A stretch of 64,000 bases of DNA, taken from assembly GCF_014191055.1 (NCBI RefSeq), contig NZ_JACHWB010000001.1, positions 1,269,875-1,333,874 of the forward strand, read 5' to 3'. The notes beneath the pieces are model-generated. The model was given only the letters and a program-made list of their open reading frames with translations. It was not told the origin of the DNA and ran no database searches. Position 1 is the stretch's first letter; each line of letters starts with the position of its first letter. This stretch comes from Microvirga lupini (GTDB lineage Bacteria; Pseudomonadota; Alphaproteobacteria; Rhizobiales; Beijerinckiaceae). Positions 1 through 8,975 of the stretch are shown here, piece after piece. The position numbers and the translations under genes are program-made.

Positions 1-1451
1 ACGAGAGCATCGAGCGGATCACCGGCTTCCGACCGGGAGCCTTCCTCGAACGTTCAGACTTCTGGTCTTCCCGGATCAATGACGAGGATCGAGGCAGGGT
101 TCTGAGCGAACTCAAGCGCCTGGAGCAGGAGGGAGCCGTCAGCCTCGAATACCGCTGGCTGTGCGCAGATGGCGTCGAGCGATACTTCCTCGATCAGACC
201 GTTCTCATGCAGGATGAAGAGGGTCGCCCGCGCGAATTCTTCGGCATGTGGTTCGACATCACCGAACGCAAGCACATGGAGCAAAACCTGCTTCATGCCA
301 GCAAGCTGGAAGCCGTTGGCCGCCTCACGGGCGGCATCGCTCATGACTTCAACAACATGCTGAGTGTCGTCATCGGCAATCTCGATCTTCTCAAGAAGAG
401 CATTCAGGGCAATGAGAAGGCGGAGCGGCGGGTGCGAATGGCCATGGAGAGCGCTCAGCATTGCGCTGATCTCACCTACAGGCTTCTGACCTTCTCCCGC
501 CGTCAGGCGCTGCAGGTCTCGACAATCGATGTGATGAGTCTCATGCCGAGCCTCCTTGAACTCATGCGCACGACACTCGGTGAAAACATCAATGCCAGCG
601 TTCGCGCCGATGAGGGCATCTGGCCGATCCAGGTTGACCGGGCCCAGTTCGAGGCGGCTCTGCTCAATCTTGCCGTGAATGCACGCGATGCCATGCCGGA
701 TGGCGGCGATCTGACGATCACCGTTGCGAACCAGGTCGTGGAAGAAGGAAAGCCTCTCCCCAGCGGGGATTATGTGGAGATTGCCGTTCAGGACACCGGC
801 ATCGGCATGCCGCCTGAAGTGCTCGCGAAGGTCTTCGAGCCGTTCTTCACCACCAAAGAGAGTGGCAAGGGCACAGGCCTTGGCCTCAGCATGGTGTATG
901 GCTTCGTTCAGCAATGCCACGGCCGGGTCGAGGTGGAAAGTGCGCAGAATGTCGGAACGACAATCCGCATCTTCCTGCCTCGCTCACATGAAGTTGCTGA
1001 GAACACGTCTCACAACCACGCGCATATTGCTGCTCCCTTTGGAGAAGGGCGTACGGTATTGGTGGTCGAGGACAACCCTGCTGTCAGGCAGGTCGCGACA
1101 TCAACGCTTCGCTCGCTTGGCTTCACGGTACAGGAGGCCGAGAGCGGCGATGCTGCGGCTCAGGTCTTGAAGAAAGCAGAGGACATATCCCTCGTCCTCT
1201 CCGACGTCCGGATGCCCGGTGAGCTGAGCGGCGTTGATCTCGCCCGTCTCATCCAGGACGAGCATCCTGGTATCCAAGTGCTTTTGACAACAGGCTATTT
1301 CGATGGCGGAGAGACGCTCGACGATCTCAACCTCCTCTACAAGCCCTATCGCGCAACGGACTTGGCGGAGAAAATCCAGGCTCTGATGAAGCAGCCGGAG
1401 ATTGTCGAGTTAGAGAATGTCTCGTCACGCCCAGCAGCGGCTGTCGCATGA
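1..1451 (+). CDS. PAS hybrid sensor histidine kinase (5' truncated by window edge)
   Basis: The reading frame is open from the first bases (codons from base 3) and ends at a TGA, so the gene begins upstream and about 482 residues are visible. The visible start is the back half of a PAS domain ending in the linker [12 protein letters not shown] histidine-kinase core follows, with H-box GGIAHDFNN (His near visible residue 114), N-box [11 protein letters not shown]-boxes DTGIGM and GTGLGLS, and then a C-terminal receiver domain (VLVVEDN, phospho-acceptor Asp in LSDVRMPG). The domain order PAS-HisKA-HATPase-REC is typical of soluble hybrid kinases. The HDFNN H-box subclass is common in Rhizobiales. 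No output domain or partner regulator is visible, so the signal and target are unknown. An internal ATG at 207 lies inside the PAS domain and is not the start. Confidence 0.93.
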   Translation, partial: ESIERITGFRPGAFLERSDFWSSRINDEDRGRVLSELKRLEQEGAVSLEYRWLCADGVERYFLDQTVLMQDEEGRPREFFGMWFDITERKHMEQNLLHASKLEAVGRLTGGIAHDFNNMLSVVIGNLDLLKKSIQGNEKAERRVRMAMESAQHCADLTYRLLTFSRRQALQVSTIDVMSLMPSLLELMRTTLGENINASVRADEGIWPIQVDRAQFEAALLNLAVNARDAMPDGGDLTITVANQVVEEGKPLPSGDYVEIAVQDTGIGMPPEVLAKVFEPFFTTKESGKGTGLGLSMVYGFVQQCHGRVEVESAQNVGTTIRIFLPRSHEVAENTSHNHAHIAAPFGEGRTVLVVEDNPAVRQVATSTLRSLGFTVQEAESGDAAAQVLKKAEDISLVLSDVRMPGELSGVDLARLIQDEHPGIQVLLTTGYFDGGETLDDLNLLYKPYRATDLAEKIQALMKQPEIVELENVSSRPAAAVA

Positions 1452-1505
1452 ATTCTCAGGTGTGTCTTGACCGAACTGGTTTGCCAGGAAGATAAAACGT
1501 TAAGA

Positions 1506-1543
1506 GTGATCTCGAACTGCGCGTTTCTGAGGAAAGAGATCAC
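1506..1543. repeat. Inverted repeat, 8-bp arms, downstream of the kinase gene
   Basis: GTGATCTC (1506-1513) is repeated inverted as GAGATCAC (1536-1543) around a 22-base spacer, about 55 bases after the kinase stop codon. There is no run of T after either arm, so it is not a standard intrinsic terminator. It could be mRNA structure at the transcript end or a binding site for a dimer. Confidence 0.35.
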
Positions 1544-1571
1544 ACTACGCGAAGAGCCCTCGATCGGGTGC

Positions 1572-1832
1572 TCACAAGGTCGCAGTGAGTGTGTCTCTGT
1601 CGCCCTGCCACGCGGTGTAGAAGTCGCCGGTGCGATCAAGAACGAAGACGGTAGGGCAGTTCGACACGGCCGACCAGCAGGCCGACTCGACGGCGAATTT
1701 CAAGGCTTTGGCGCGAAAATAAAACGAACCCAGATCTCTCCCAAACTGCGAGACCGTCCAACGATTATGCTTGAACGCAACGCAGTACGCTCCGTGGGCC
1801 ATCAGGATCCTCCCAAGTAGCTTGTCTGGCAA
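1572..1832 (-). CDS. Small hypothetical protein (DUF2188-like length and pattern)
   Basis: This 86-residue ORF sits alone on the minus strand between the kinase and the FAD oxidase. The body reads as a compact alpha/beta domain: a strand-like YCVAFKHNRWTVSQFG, a helix FRAKALKFAVESACWSA, then TVFVLDRTGDFYTAWQ. The pattern of two strands, a helix and a strand is like the short DUF2188-type proteins of Rhizobiales, but I cannot assign a family with certainty. The start could be the ATG at 1832 or the internal Met eleven codons later (MAHGAYCV). Function unknown. Confidence 0.55.
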   Translation of the reverse strand: MPDKLLGRILMAHGAYCVAFKHNRWTVSQFGRDLGSFYFRAKALKFAVESACWSAVSNCPTVFVLDRTGDFYTAWQGDRDTLTATL

Positions 1833-2024
1833 ATCACAGGGCCGTTGCTAACCATCCTGCCATGAGAATGCAACCACCTATGGCCGCTCGTTTAAGGGAG
1901 AAATCTTAATGGCGGGTTTCGCCTGATAGCGATGAAGGCCCACATTGGGAAGCTATTCCGAGCGGTGGAGATGGAGCACTCAATCTGCTCTCATCCTCAG
2001 GTGCCTTGAAGCCAGCGGCTTTGC

Positions 2025-3401
2025 TCAAAGCACACGGCCGGGATTGAGAATGCCGGCCGGGTCGAGGGTTTGCTTCATCTTGGCCATCAGGGCGAGTTCA
2101 GGTTCGGACCGGCTCAGAGAGAGATAGGGCCGTTTGATGCGTCCGATGCCATGTTCGGCCGATACCGAGCCGCCGAGACGCGAGACCAGGTCATACACAA
2201 GCCCCTGAACGTCTTTCTTGGTCTCGTCAGTCATGTCTTGAATGGCAACATTGATATGGATGTTGCTGTCGGCCACATGCCCGAAAGCGACCCAGATGGC
2301 CTCTGGCCATTTTTTGGGCATTTCCTCGCGCAGGTGTGCGACCGCTTCCGTCATCCGGTCGAGCGGAACGCTTACATCGAAGCGGATTTCCTCGGGCAGG
2401 AAGCGGCCGTACTCATAAGGCGTTTCCCTGTAGGCCCAGAACCGGTTCCGGTCGGTGCGCGATTGTGCGACCAAGGCGTCCTTGATCAGTCCCCGCTCAT
2501 ACAGATCGCTCAGAACAAGCGAGAACGCCTCCGTTCCCGCCGGGTCTTCTCCCATATCCGCCTCGATGAGAAGCGTGATGTCATGCTCGGCCTCGAAGGC
2601 GTTCGGGAGGCCGCAGATCCGAGTGGCGACGCTCATGAACTCGCGCCACATGGCCTCGAACACGAGCAGGCGCCCGGGATGCGCCTGCTGGAATTGGCGC
2701 AGCACCAGTAGTCCATCTTCGAAGCTGCCGACGGCGCAGAGGGCGGTCTGAAGACCCTGGGGTTTCGGGTGCAATCCAATCACCACCCGTGTGATCACGC
2801 CGAGAGTGCCCTCGCTCCCGATGAACAACTGCGTCCAGTCATAACCCGCGTTGTTCTTCAGCATCTTGTTCAGCGAGCGGACAACGGTTCCGTCCGCAAG
2901 AACGACTTCCAGGCCAAGGATGTTGCGGCGGGCCATGCCGTAGCGCAGCACCTGGTTGCCGCCGGCATTGGTGGCGGCATTGCCTCCGATCGTGCAGGTC
3001 CCCCTCGCGCCGAGATCGATCCCGCAGAGATAGCCCGCCTCGTCGGCGGCTTGCTGCACGGTCGCGAGCGGCGTGCCGGCGAGTGCCGTAAGCATTGCGC
3101 TGGCGGCATCGATTTCTTCGATGCCGGTCATACGCTCAAGGGAAAGGGCGATTTCTCCCGCTTGAGGGTGCGCCCCACCGGCCAATCCCGTCAGGCCCCC
3201 TTGCGTGACGACAGGGTGGCCATGCTCATGGCAGATCCGCAGAGCCGTGGCGACATCCTCGGTGGTTTGCGGCAGGGCCAAAGCCTTCGGAGGTGTAGGA
3301 GCAAGACCGCTGGCATCCGCATGATTGCGCAAGGGGATATCGGATCCGGTTCTAACCTGCGATCCGAGGGCGGCTTTGAGCGCATCAATCACGTCGTTCA
3401 T
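2025..3401 (-). CDS. FAD-linked 2-hydroxyacid oxidase/dehydrogenase (GlcD/Dld family)
   Basis: The 458-residue protein has the two-domain plan of the VAO/GlcD family. The N-terminal FAD-binding domain (about residues 35-215) has the pyrophosphate loops TQGGLTGLAGG and CTIGGNAATNAGG plus GSEGTLG. The C-terminal FAD-oxidase domain ends with SAEHGIGRIKR, matching the family's S-x-EHGIG signature. Family members oxidise D-lactate, glycolate, D-2-hydroxyglutarate or sugar-acid 2-hydroxyacids, passing electrons to cytochrome c, ETF or quinone. There is no signal peptide, so it is probably cytoplasmic or peripheral. It lies 38 bases downstream of the enolase-superfamily gene on the same strand, so the two are probably co-transcribed. 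The substrate is unproven; an aldonate or its 2-hydroxyacid breakdown product fits the context. Confidence 0.88.
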   Translation of the reverse strand: MNDVIDALKAALGSQVRTGSDIPLRNHADASGLAPTPPKALALPQTTEDVATALRICHEHGHPVVTQGGLTGLAGGAHPQAGEIALSLERMTGIEEIDAASAMLTALAGTPLATVQQAADEAGYLCGIDLGARGTCTIGGNAATNAGGNQVLRYGMARRNILGLEVVLADGTVVRSLNKMLKNNAGYDWTQLFIGSEGTLGVITRVVIGLHPKPQGLQTALCAVGSFEDGLLVLRQFQQAHPGRLLVFEAMWREFMSVATRICGLPNAFEAEHDITLLIEADMGEDPAGTEAFSLVLSDLYERGLIKDALVAQSRTDRNRFWAYRETPYEYGRFLPEEIRFDVSVPLDRMTEAVAHLREEMPKKWPEAIWVAFGHVADSNIHINVAIQDMTDETKKDVQGLVYDLVSRLGGSVSAEHGIGRIKRPYLSLSRSEPELALMAKMKQTLDPAGILNPGRVL

Positions 3402-3439
3402 TGCATTCCATTTTGAGAGAATGTTCGCTCAAGTCCTGA

Positions 3440-4639
3440 CTATGAGCTCTCGGATAGTCTGACGATTGCATCCGGCCGGCTGCAGAGGTCCGGCAGCAAT
3501 TCCAGCCCTAGACCTGGCTTCATGTTGACCGTCACCTCTCCGTTGGAAACGGTGGGAAGCTCCGTCACCAGCTCGGTGTACCACCCGGTGTAGAATGCTC
3601 GGACGCTTTCCTGGATCAGGGCGTTCCTTGCATGCAGGGAGAAGTGGCAGGAAGCCGCGTAAACCACCGGTCCTGTGCAGTCATGGGGCGCAACCGGCAC
3701 ATGCCAGGCTTCGGCGAGGGCGGCAATCTTGCGGGCCTCGGTAAGCCCACCGCACCAGGACAGATCGAGCATGACGACGCCCGCCGCACCGGTTTCGAGA
3801 TATTCCCGGAACGCATGCGTGTAGGACAGGGTTTCGGATGCGCAAACCCATGCCTTGGAATGGCGGGCGTATTCCTTGAGATCGCCGACATTGTCGAGGC
3901 GGAACGGGTCCTCATGCCAATAGGTGTCAAACTCGGCGAGAGCCGCGGCAAGCTTCTTGGCCATCGGCAGGCTCCACAGGGAGTGGAACTCGACCATGAT
4001 GTCCATCTTGTCGCCGACGGCCTTACGGATCTTGGCGAACGGCTCAAGGGCCGTCTTCAGTTCGGCAGGAGAGATATCATAGCCGTGGCTGCGCTCGGCT
4101 GCGACATCGAACGGCCAGATTTTCATGCCGGTGATGCCCTGCTCCAGCAGGGAATGGGCCAGATCGTCAGCGTTGTGCAGGAACGCCTCCAGATCCTCAT
4201 AGGCCCCCTCGGCACTGCCGACGCCCCAGTTCGCCACCTTTTGCGCACGGCTGTCGCGGATGTACCTGTACCCGGCACAGGTGTTGTAGACCCGGATCCG
4301 ATCCCGGGAGCGCCCTCCAAGCATATCGCAGATGGGCTTGCCATGAACCTTGCCGAACAGGTCCCACAGGGCAATATCGACCGCCGAGTTGCCCCGTGTT
4401 TCCACCCCGGCCGACCTCCAGCCAAGATAGTTTTGAACATCACGGTTGATGGCCTCGATCTGGAGAGGATCGCGCCCGATCAGCTTGGGTGCGACGGTCT
4501 CATGGATATAGGCCTCCACGGCGGCCGCGCCCATGAAGGTTTCGCCCAGACCGATAAGGCCTTCGTCCGTGTGCAGGCGAACCCAGATGATGTTCGCGAA
4601 TTCCTGCAGACGGATTGTCTCGACACCGGTGATTTTCAT
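3440..4639 (-). CDS. Mandelate racemase/enolase-superfamily acid-sugar dehydratase
   Basis: I start at the Met at 4639 (MKITGVETI) because it begins the standard N-terminal capping domain and follows a GAGAG element; the frame is open 19 codons further up without homology. The 399-residue product has the MR/MLE layout: capping domain to about residue 120, then a beta/alpha barrel. Visible barrel residues are the Lys in MKIWPFD, successive carboxylates in MVEFHSLW, HEDPF and ASETL as metal ligands, and a His in APHDCTGP. Relatives dehydrate aldonic or aldaric acids (galactonate, tartrate, fuconate and others). It is divergent from a TRAP transporter across 331 bases, so it probably acts on the imported acid. 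The exact sugar acid cannot be read from sequence. Confidence 0.88.
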   Translation of the reverse strand: MKITGVETIRLQEFANIIWVRLHTDEGLIGLGETFMGAAAVEAYIHETVAPKLIGRDPLQIEAINRDVQNYLGWRSAGVETRGNSAVDIALWDLFGKVHGKPICDMLGGRSRDRIRVYNTCAGYRYIRDSRAQKVANWGVGSAEGAYEDLEAFLHNADDLAHSLLEQGITGMKIWPFDVAAERSHGYDISPAELKTALEPFAKIRKAVGDKMDIMVEFHSLWSLPMAKKLAAALAEFDTYWHEDPFRLDNVGDLKEYARHSKAWVCASETLSYTHAFREYLETGAAGVVMLDLSWCGGLTEARKIAALAEAWHVPVAPHDCTGPVVYAASCHFSLHARNALIQESVRAFYTGWYTELVTELPTVSNGEVTVNMKPGLGLELLPDLCSRPDAIVRLSESS

Positions 4640-4714
4640 CAGACTCTCGCCATGGCTATGGCCTATCTGCTCACGAAAGGCGGCCGGGAACAACACTTAC
4701 AGTGAATGACTGAG

Positions 4715-4732
4715 CACTTGGAGCTCAAGGTG
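4715..4732. promoter_or_regulatory. 18-bp imperfect palindrome, candidate operator
   Basis: CACTTGGAGCTCAAGGTG matches its reverse complement at 7 of 9 pairs. It lies 76 bases upstream of the enolase-family start and on the far side of the TRAP promoter, where a regulator of both divergent units would bind. No regulator gene is adjacent. The rest of the 331-base gap (4640-4970) holds only the promoter listed next and AT-rich sequence. Confidence 0.35.
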
Positions 4733-4854
4733 CGATATCCACCGGAATGAGTTCGCGCTGTGGTATTCATAAGTATAATTCGCAACAATAGAACACTTCC
4801 TTCAAGGCGGCTTTTGTTTAAACATCTGAGGCTCCAAGCCTGTTCGGCACCGAA

Positions 4855-4883
4855 TTGACACCCTTCGAGACTGGGCCTTAGAT
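4855..4883 (+). promoter_or_regulatory. Sigma-70-type promoter for the TRAP operon
   Basis: A perfect -35 TTGACA (4855-4860), a 17-base spacer and a weaker -10 TTAGAT (4878-4883) point at dctQ. Predicted transcription starts near 4890, leaving an untranslated leader of about 80 bases. The -10 box matches the consensus at only three of six positions, so activation may be needed. Confidence 0.45.
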
Positions 4884-4970
4884 CAGTGAAACTTTGACCA
4901 TGAGTGACCTTGAACAGTCGCTTGAGGCGAACAGAATAAGGCGGGCAGGGACAGGAAGCAGGGAGCAGCG

Positions 4971-5513
4971 GTGAACAGGGCTATATCCTTATTTTTCAAG
5001 GGTCTGGAGGGGCTCTTGGTCCTCCTGCTCGCCGCCATGGTCGTCATGGTGTTCGGCAACGTGGTCCTGCGCTATCTCTTCGATACCGGGATCGACGTAT
5101 CTGAGGAGCTCTCCCGGTACTTCTTCGTCTGGCTGACATTCATCGGTGCGGTCGTGGTGGGACGGCAGAATGCTCATCTGGGTGTGGAGACCCTGGTGTC
5201 CCGTTTGGGTGAGCGTGGGCGTAAGCTTTGCATGGTTCTGTCGGACCTTTTCGTGATCGGCTGCTGTGCTGTTTTCTTCTGGGGGACTTGGCAGCAGGCG
5301 GAGATCAACGCCACCAATTATGCTCCCATCACGGAAATCTCGATGCTCTGGGTCTATGGTGTCGGCTTCTTCGCGAGCATAGGGCTGGGCCTTATGGCCG
5401 CGCTCCGCATCCTGCGGGTTCTCACCGGGCGGTTGAGCGACCACGAGCTGCGGGCCTTCGCGGGAGACTACAGTGATGATGAAGCCCATACTTTGAGAGG
5501 GCACCTCGAGTGA
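4971..5513 (+). CDS. dctQ: TRAP transporter small permease (DctQ family)
   Basis: The 180-residue protein has four hydrophobic segments (about residues 12-35, 50-68, 88-108, 130-150), as expected for the DctQ small membrane subunit. The signature GNVVLRYLFDTGIDVSEE and the following YFFVWLTFIGAVV are typical. With DctM it forms the inner-membrane complex for sodium-driven uptake of organic acids delivered by DctP. Its stop overlaps the GTG start of dctM by four bases, indicating translational coupling. The GTG start at 4971 follows the purine-rich GGAAGCAGGGAGCAGC, which serves as ribosome-binding site. Confidence 0.9.
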   Translation: MNRAISLFFKGLEGLLVLLLAAMVVMVFGNVVLRYLFDTGIDVSEELSRYFFVWLTFIGAVVVGRQNAHLGVETLVSRLGERGRKLCMVLSDLFVIGCCAVFFWGTWQQAEINATNYAPITEISMLWVYGVGFFASIGLGLMAALRILRVLTGRLSDHELRAFAGDYSDDEAHTLRGHLE

Positions 5514-6793
5514 CGATCCTCGTATTCCTCACGTCGCTTCTGGGCGCTATGGCTCTTGGGATGCCGATCGCCTTCGCGCTCATCGTCTGCGCACTGGCGC
5601 TAATGCTCTGGCTCGGCAACTTCGACAGCCAGATCGTGGCGCAGAACATGATCATCGGAGCGGACAACTTCCAGCTCCTGGCCGTGCCGTTCTTTCTCCT
5701 GGCCGGAGAACTGATGAATGTGGGAGGGCTGTCGAAGCGCATCGTCAACTTTGCCCTGGCGTGCCTGGGGCATATTCACGGTGGCCTTGGTTATGTTGCC
5801 ATCGTGGCGGCTCTCATCCTGGCCGCCCTGTCCGGGTCCGCTGCGGCGGATACGGCGGCCCTGGCGGCCATTCTCATCCCGATGATGCGCAATGCAGGGT
5901 ACAACATTCCGAGGGCTGCGGGGCTCATCGCAGCGGGCGGCATCATCGCTCCGGTGATCCCGCCCTCCATCGGCTTCATCATTTTTGGCGTCGCAGCCAA
6001 CGTTTCGATTTCGCAACTGTTTCTCGCAGGCGTCGTGCCGGGCGTGATGATGGGTATTTCCCTTGTGGTCGCTTGGGCGATCGTCAGCAGGCGGGACAAG
6101 ATGCAGACGTCGCCACGCACCACCATGCGCGAGCGTGGCAAGGCCTTCGTGGATGGATTCTTTGCTCTCCTGATGCCGGTGATGATCCTGGGTGGCATCA
6201 AGTGGGGCATCGTCACGCCGACAGAGGCTGCCGTCCTGGCCGCCGTCTATGCCTTTGTGATCGGCATGTTCGTTTATCGCGAGCTGAAGCCCTCGATGCT
6301 GTACGGAGTGTTTCTCACGGCCGCTAAGACGACCGCCGTGGTTATGTTCCTCGTGGCGGCCGCACTGGTCTCCGCGTGGCTGATCACTCAGGCCAATATT
6401 CCGGGTGAGATCAGCGGACTCATCGAGCCTCTGATGGGCAACAAGACCCTGCTCATGTTCGCCCTGATGTTCCTTGTGGTCATTGTCGGAACGGCACTGG
6501 ACTTCTCTCCTACCGTCCTGATCCTGACACCGGTTCTCATGCCGATCGTCAAACAGGCCGGCATCGATCCGGTCTATTTCGGCGTCCTGTTCATCATCAA
6601 CAATGCGATCGGTCTGATCACGCCCCCGGTGGGGATCGTGCTCAACGTCGTCAGCGGTGTTGCCCGCGTGCCGATGGGGGCCGTGATCAAGGGCGTCAAT
6701 CCGTTCCTGATCGCGCAACTTTTCGTGCTCGTCCTGCTCATCCTGATCCCCGAACTGGTGACGGTGCCCCTCGCCTGGTTACGGGGACGGTAA
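5510..6793 (+). CDS. dctM: TRAP transporter large permease (DctM family)
   Basis: This 427-residue protein is almost wholly hydrophobic, with about 12 predicted membrane segments and family motifs such as GMPIAFAL, NFQLLAVPFFLLAGELMN, GSAAADTAALAAILIP, IIAPVIPPSIGFI and TPPVGIVLNVV. It is the transport subunit of the TRAP system and carries the two scoop-like re-entrant loops of the ion-transporter superfamily. It starts at a GTG overlapping the dctQ stop (GTGA), and dctP follows 36 bases downstream. The length is normal for the family. A long open frame on the opposite strand (5600-6718) is an artefact of its codon use. Confidence 0.94.
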   Translation: MTILVFLTSLLGAMALGMPIAFALIVCALALMLWLGNFDSQIVAQNMIIGADNFQLLAVPFFLLAGELMNVGGLSKRIVNFALACLGHIHGGLGYVAIVAALILAALSGSAAADTAALAAILIPMMRNAGYNIPRAAGLIAAGGIIAPVIPPSIGFIIFGVAANVSISQLFLAGVVPGVMMGISLVVAWAIVSRRDKMQTSPRTTMRERGKAFVDGFFALLMPVMILGGIKWGIVTPTEAAVLAAVYAFVIGMFVYRELKPSMLYGVFLTAAKTTAVVMFLVAAALVSAWLITQANIPGEISGLIEPLMGNKTLLMFALMFLVVIVGTALDFSPTVLILTPVLMPIVKQAGIDPVYFGVLFIINNAIGLITPPVGIVLNVVSGVARVPMGAVIKGVNPFLIAQLFVLVLLILIPELVTVPLAWLRGR

Positions 6794-6829
6794 GTTGGCT
6801 GAAGTTAAATAACGAGAGAGGAAACAACC

Positions 6830-7840
6830 ATGAAGGCTTTCAAATTCACCCTTGCTGCAGGTGTCGCAGCGACCCTTCTCGCGGCTGTCCCAGCCTATGC
6901 GCAGTTCACCGAGCGCAACATTCGCCTTTCCAACGGCGTGAACGAGGATCACCCCAATGGTAAGGGCGTCGAGAAGTTCAGGGCGTGCCTGACCGACAAA
7001 TCGGGCGGCAAGCTGAAGGTTCAGGGCTTCTGGGGCAATGCCCTCGGTGGCGATCTGCAGGCGACCCAGGCCCTTCGCTCCGGCACGCAGGAGATGGTCG
7101 TCACCTCGAGCTCGCCCCTGATCGGCATCCTGCCGGATCTCGGCGTCTTCGATCTGCCGTTCCTCTTCGCCAATGAGAAGGAGGCTGATGCGGTCCTCGA
7201 CGGCAGCTTCGGTAAGCACATCGACGCAAAGCTTGAAACCGTCGGCCTCGTCAACCTGGCTTATTGGGAAAACGGGTTCCGCAACCTCACCAACTCGCGC
7301 CGTCCGGTCGAGAAGTGGGAGGATTTCAAGGGGCTCAAGGTTCGCGTCATGCAGAACAACGTGTTCCTCGACACCTTCAAGACCCTGGGTGCTAACGCGG
7401 TACCCATGGCGTTCGGTGAGGTGTTCACCGCATTGGAGACCAAGGCAATCGATGGTCAGGAGAACCCCTTCGTGACCATTGACACCTCCAAGTTCTACGA
7501 GGTGCAGAAGTACCTGTCGGTCACCCGCCACGCCTATACGCCTTTCCTTGTTCTCTACTCGAAGAAGCTGTGGGACGGATTGTCGAAGGATGAGCAGGCG
7601 GCTTTGCGCGATTGTGCCGTCGTGGCTCGCGATGAGCAGCGCAAAGTGTCCCGCGAACTGTCGGAAGCTTCGCTCAACAAGATCAAGGGTGAGGGCACCG
7701 TCGTCAACGAGTTGAATGCCCAGGAGGCCAACCGCATGCGTGAGCAGGCCAAGAGCGTCTGGGAAAAGCATGCGGCGACCATCGGTCCGGAAACCGTGAA
7801 GATGATGCAGGACGAGCTGACGAAGATTCGAGGGAAGTAA
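6830..7840 (+). CDS. dctP: TRAP transporter substrate-binding protein (DctP family)
   Basis: The 336-residue product begins with a clear signal peptide, cleaved after AYA near residue 24 (MKAFKFTLAAGVAATLLAAVPAYA-Q), and is preceded by a GAGAGGAAAC ribosome-binding site. The mature part shows the DctP fold: an early SNGVNEDHPNGKGVEKF segment, the LRSGTQEM helix, WENGFRNLTNSRRPV and the central LKVRVMQNNVFLDTFKTLGANAVP with the substrate-carboxylate-binding Arg. FGEVFTALETKAIDGQENP completes the signature. It captures an organic acid in the periplasm for DctQM. Neighbouring sugar-acid enzymes suggest an aldonate-type ligand. A strong hairpin follows the stop codon. Confidence 0.94.
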   Translation: MKAFKFTLAAGVAATLLAAVPAYAQFTERNIRLSNGVNEDHPNGKGVEKFRACLTDKSGGKLKVQGFWGNALGGDLQATQALRSGTQEMVVTSSSPLIGILPDLGVFDLPFLFANEKEADAVLDGSFGKHIDAKLETVGLVNLAYWENGFRNLTNSRRPVEKWEDFKGLKVRVMQNNVFLDTFKTLGANAVPMAFGEVFTALETKAIDGQENPFVTIDTSKFYEVQKYLSVTRHAYTPFLVLYSKKLWDGLSKDEQAALRDCAVVARDEQRKVSRELSEASLNKIKGEGTVVNELNAQEANRMREQAKSVWEKHAATIGPETVKMMQDELTKIRGK

Positions 7841-7855
7841 TTCGCCTCCCCTGAA

Positions 7856-7894
7856 AAGGTGGCGCCGCTCGACAGCGGCGCCACCTTCGTTTCT
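7856..7894 (+). terminator. Intrinsic terminator after the TRAP operon
   Basis: A perfect 14-bp GC-rich stem, AAGGTGGCGCCGCT (7856-7869) with its complement at 7874-7887, closes a four-base CGAC loop. It is followed by CGTTTCT, a modest T tract. It lies 15 bases after the dctP stop and separates the transporter operon from the dehydrogenase gene at 7958. Confidence 0.85.
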
Positions 7895-7957
7895 ACTATC
7901 CGCATAATGAAGTCACGATAGCCAGCTACGGTATTGCCTAACAAGGGATTTTGACCG

Positions 7958-8941
7958 ATGCAGATCCTCATTCTCGGAGCCGCCGGAATGGTCGGCCGCA
8001 AGCTTGTCGAGCGCCTGGTGCAAGAACGGCAGCTCGGTGGGCAGGAGATCACGCGTCTGATCCTGCATGACGTGGTCGAGCCGGAACGTCCTGAGGCTTC
8101 GTTCCCAATTGACACTCTGACATCGGACTTCTCCATGCCCGGAGAGGCGGAGCCTCTGGTGGCGACCCGCCCGGATGTCATCTTTCATCTGGCTGCCATC
8201 GTCTCCGGTGAAGCGGAAGCCGATCTGGAGAAGGGATACCGGATCAATCTGGATGGCACCCGGCTCCTGTTTGATGCGATCCGCCATGTGGGCGATGGAT
8301 ATCGCCCCAGGCTGGTGTTTACGTCCTCCATCGCCGTGTTCGGGGCTCCATTCCCGGAGGCCATCGGCGACGAGTTCTTCCTGACGCCTCTCACGAGCTA
8401 CGGCACGCAAAAGGCCATCGGCGAACTGCTACTGGCCGACTATTCAAGGCGCGGCTTCTTAGACGGTATCGGCATTCGGCTGCCGACCATCTGCGTGCGT
8501 CCCGGCAAACCAAACAAAGCCGCCTCAGGGTTCTTCTCGAGCATCATCCGCGAGCCGCTGAACGGGCAGGAAGCGATCCTGCCTGTACCCATGGACGTGC
8601 GGCATTCCCACGCTTCGCCTAGATCGGCCGTCAATTTCCTCATTCATGCGGCGACCCTCGACCTCTCACGGGTTGGGCCTCGCCGCAACCTGACGATGCC
8701 GAGCGTGTCTGTGACGGTTGCGGAGCAGATCGATGCGCTCAGGCGGATTGGCGGCGAACGCTGCGTCGCCCGGATCCGTCACGAAATCGACCCGAATATC
8801 GTGCGCTTCGTCGAAGGCTGGCCCCGGCGCTTCGATGCTCGCAGGGCCGAGAGTTTGGGCTTCCGGGCAGAGGGGAGTTTTGACGAAATCATCTCGATCT
8901 ATATCGAGGATGAGCTCGGGGGCGCTCTGCCGGATCAATAG
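7958..8941 (+). CDS. denD: D-erythronate dehydrogenase-like SDR
   Basis: The 327-residue protein is an extended short-chain dehydrogenase. It has the NAD-binding loop GAAGMVGRKL at residues 7-16, DVIFHLAAIVSGEAE, the catalytic Ser in TSSIAVFG and the YGTQKAIGE Tyr/Lys pair. The sequence RLPTICVRPGKPNKAASGFFSSIIREPL is characteristic of the DenD subgroup, which oxidises D-erythronate at C2 before phosphorylation by a DUF1537 kinase and decarboxylation. Here none of the partner genes (OtnK/DenK, OtnC, OtnI) is present, but a TRAP transporter for organic acids lies immediately upstream, beyond a terminator. The start ATG is preceded by only a weak AAGG element. Confidence 0.8.
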   Translation: MQILILGAAGMVGRKLVERLVQERQLGGQEITRLILHDVVEPERPEASFPIDTLTSDFSMPGEAEPLVATRPDVIFHLAAIVSGEAEADLEKGYRINLDGTRLLFDAIRHVGDGYRPRLVFTSSIAVFGAPFPEAIGDEFFLTPLTSYGTQKAIGELLLADYSRRGFLDGIGIRLPTICVRPGKPNKAASGFFSSIIREPLNGQEAILPVPMDVRHSHASPRSAVNFLIHAATLDLSRVGPRRNLTMPSVSVTVAEQIDALRRIGGERCVARIRHEIDPNIVRFVEGWPRRFDARRAESLGFRAEGSFDEIISIYIEDELGGALPDQ

Positions 8942-8975
8942 TGCTCCGGCGTGCCAGCCGATATTCCAGGTACTG

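Noticed and set aside
5600-6718. 372-residue open frame opposite dctM
   Set aside because: Highly charged, His/Arg/Asp-rich and without domain features; it mirrors the codon use of the hydrophobic permease on the plus strand.
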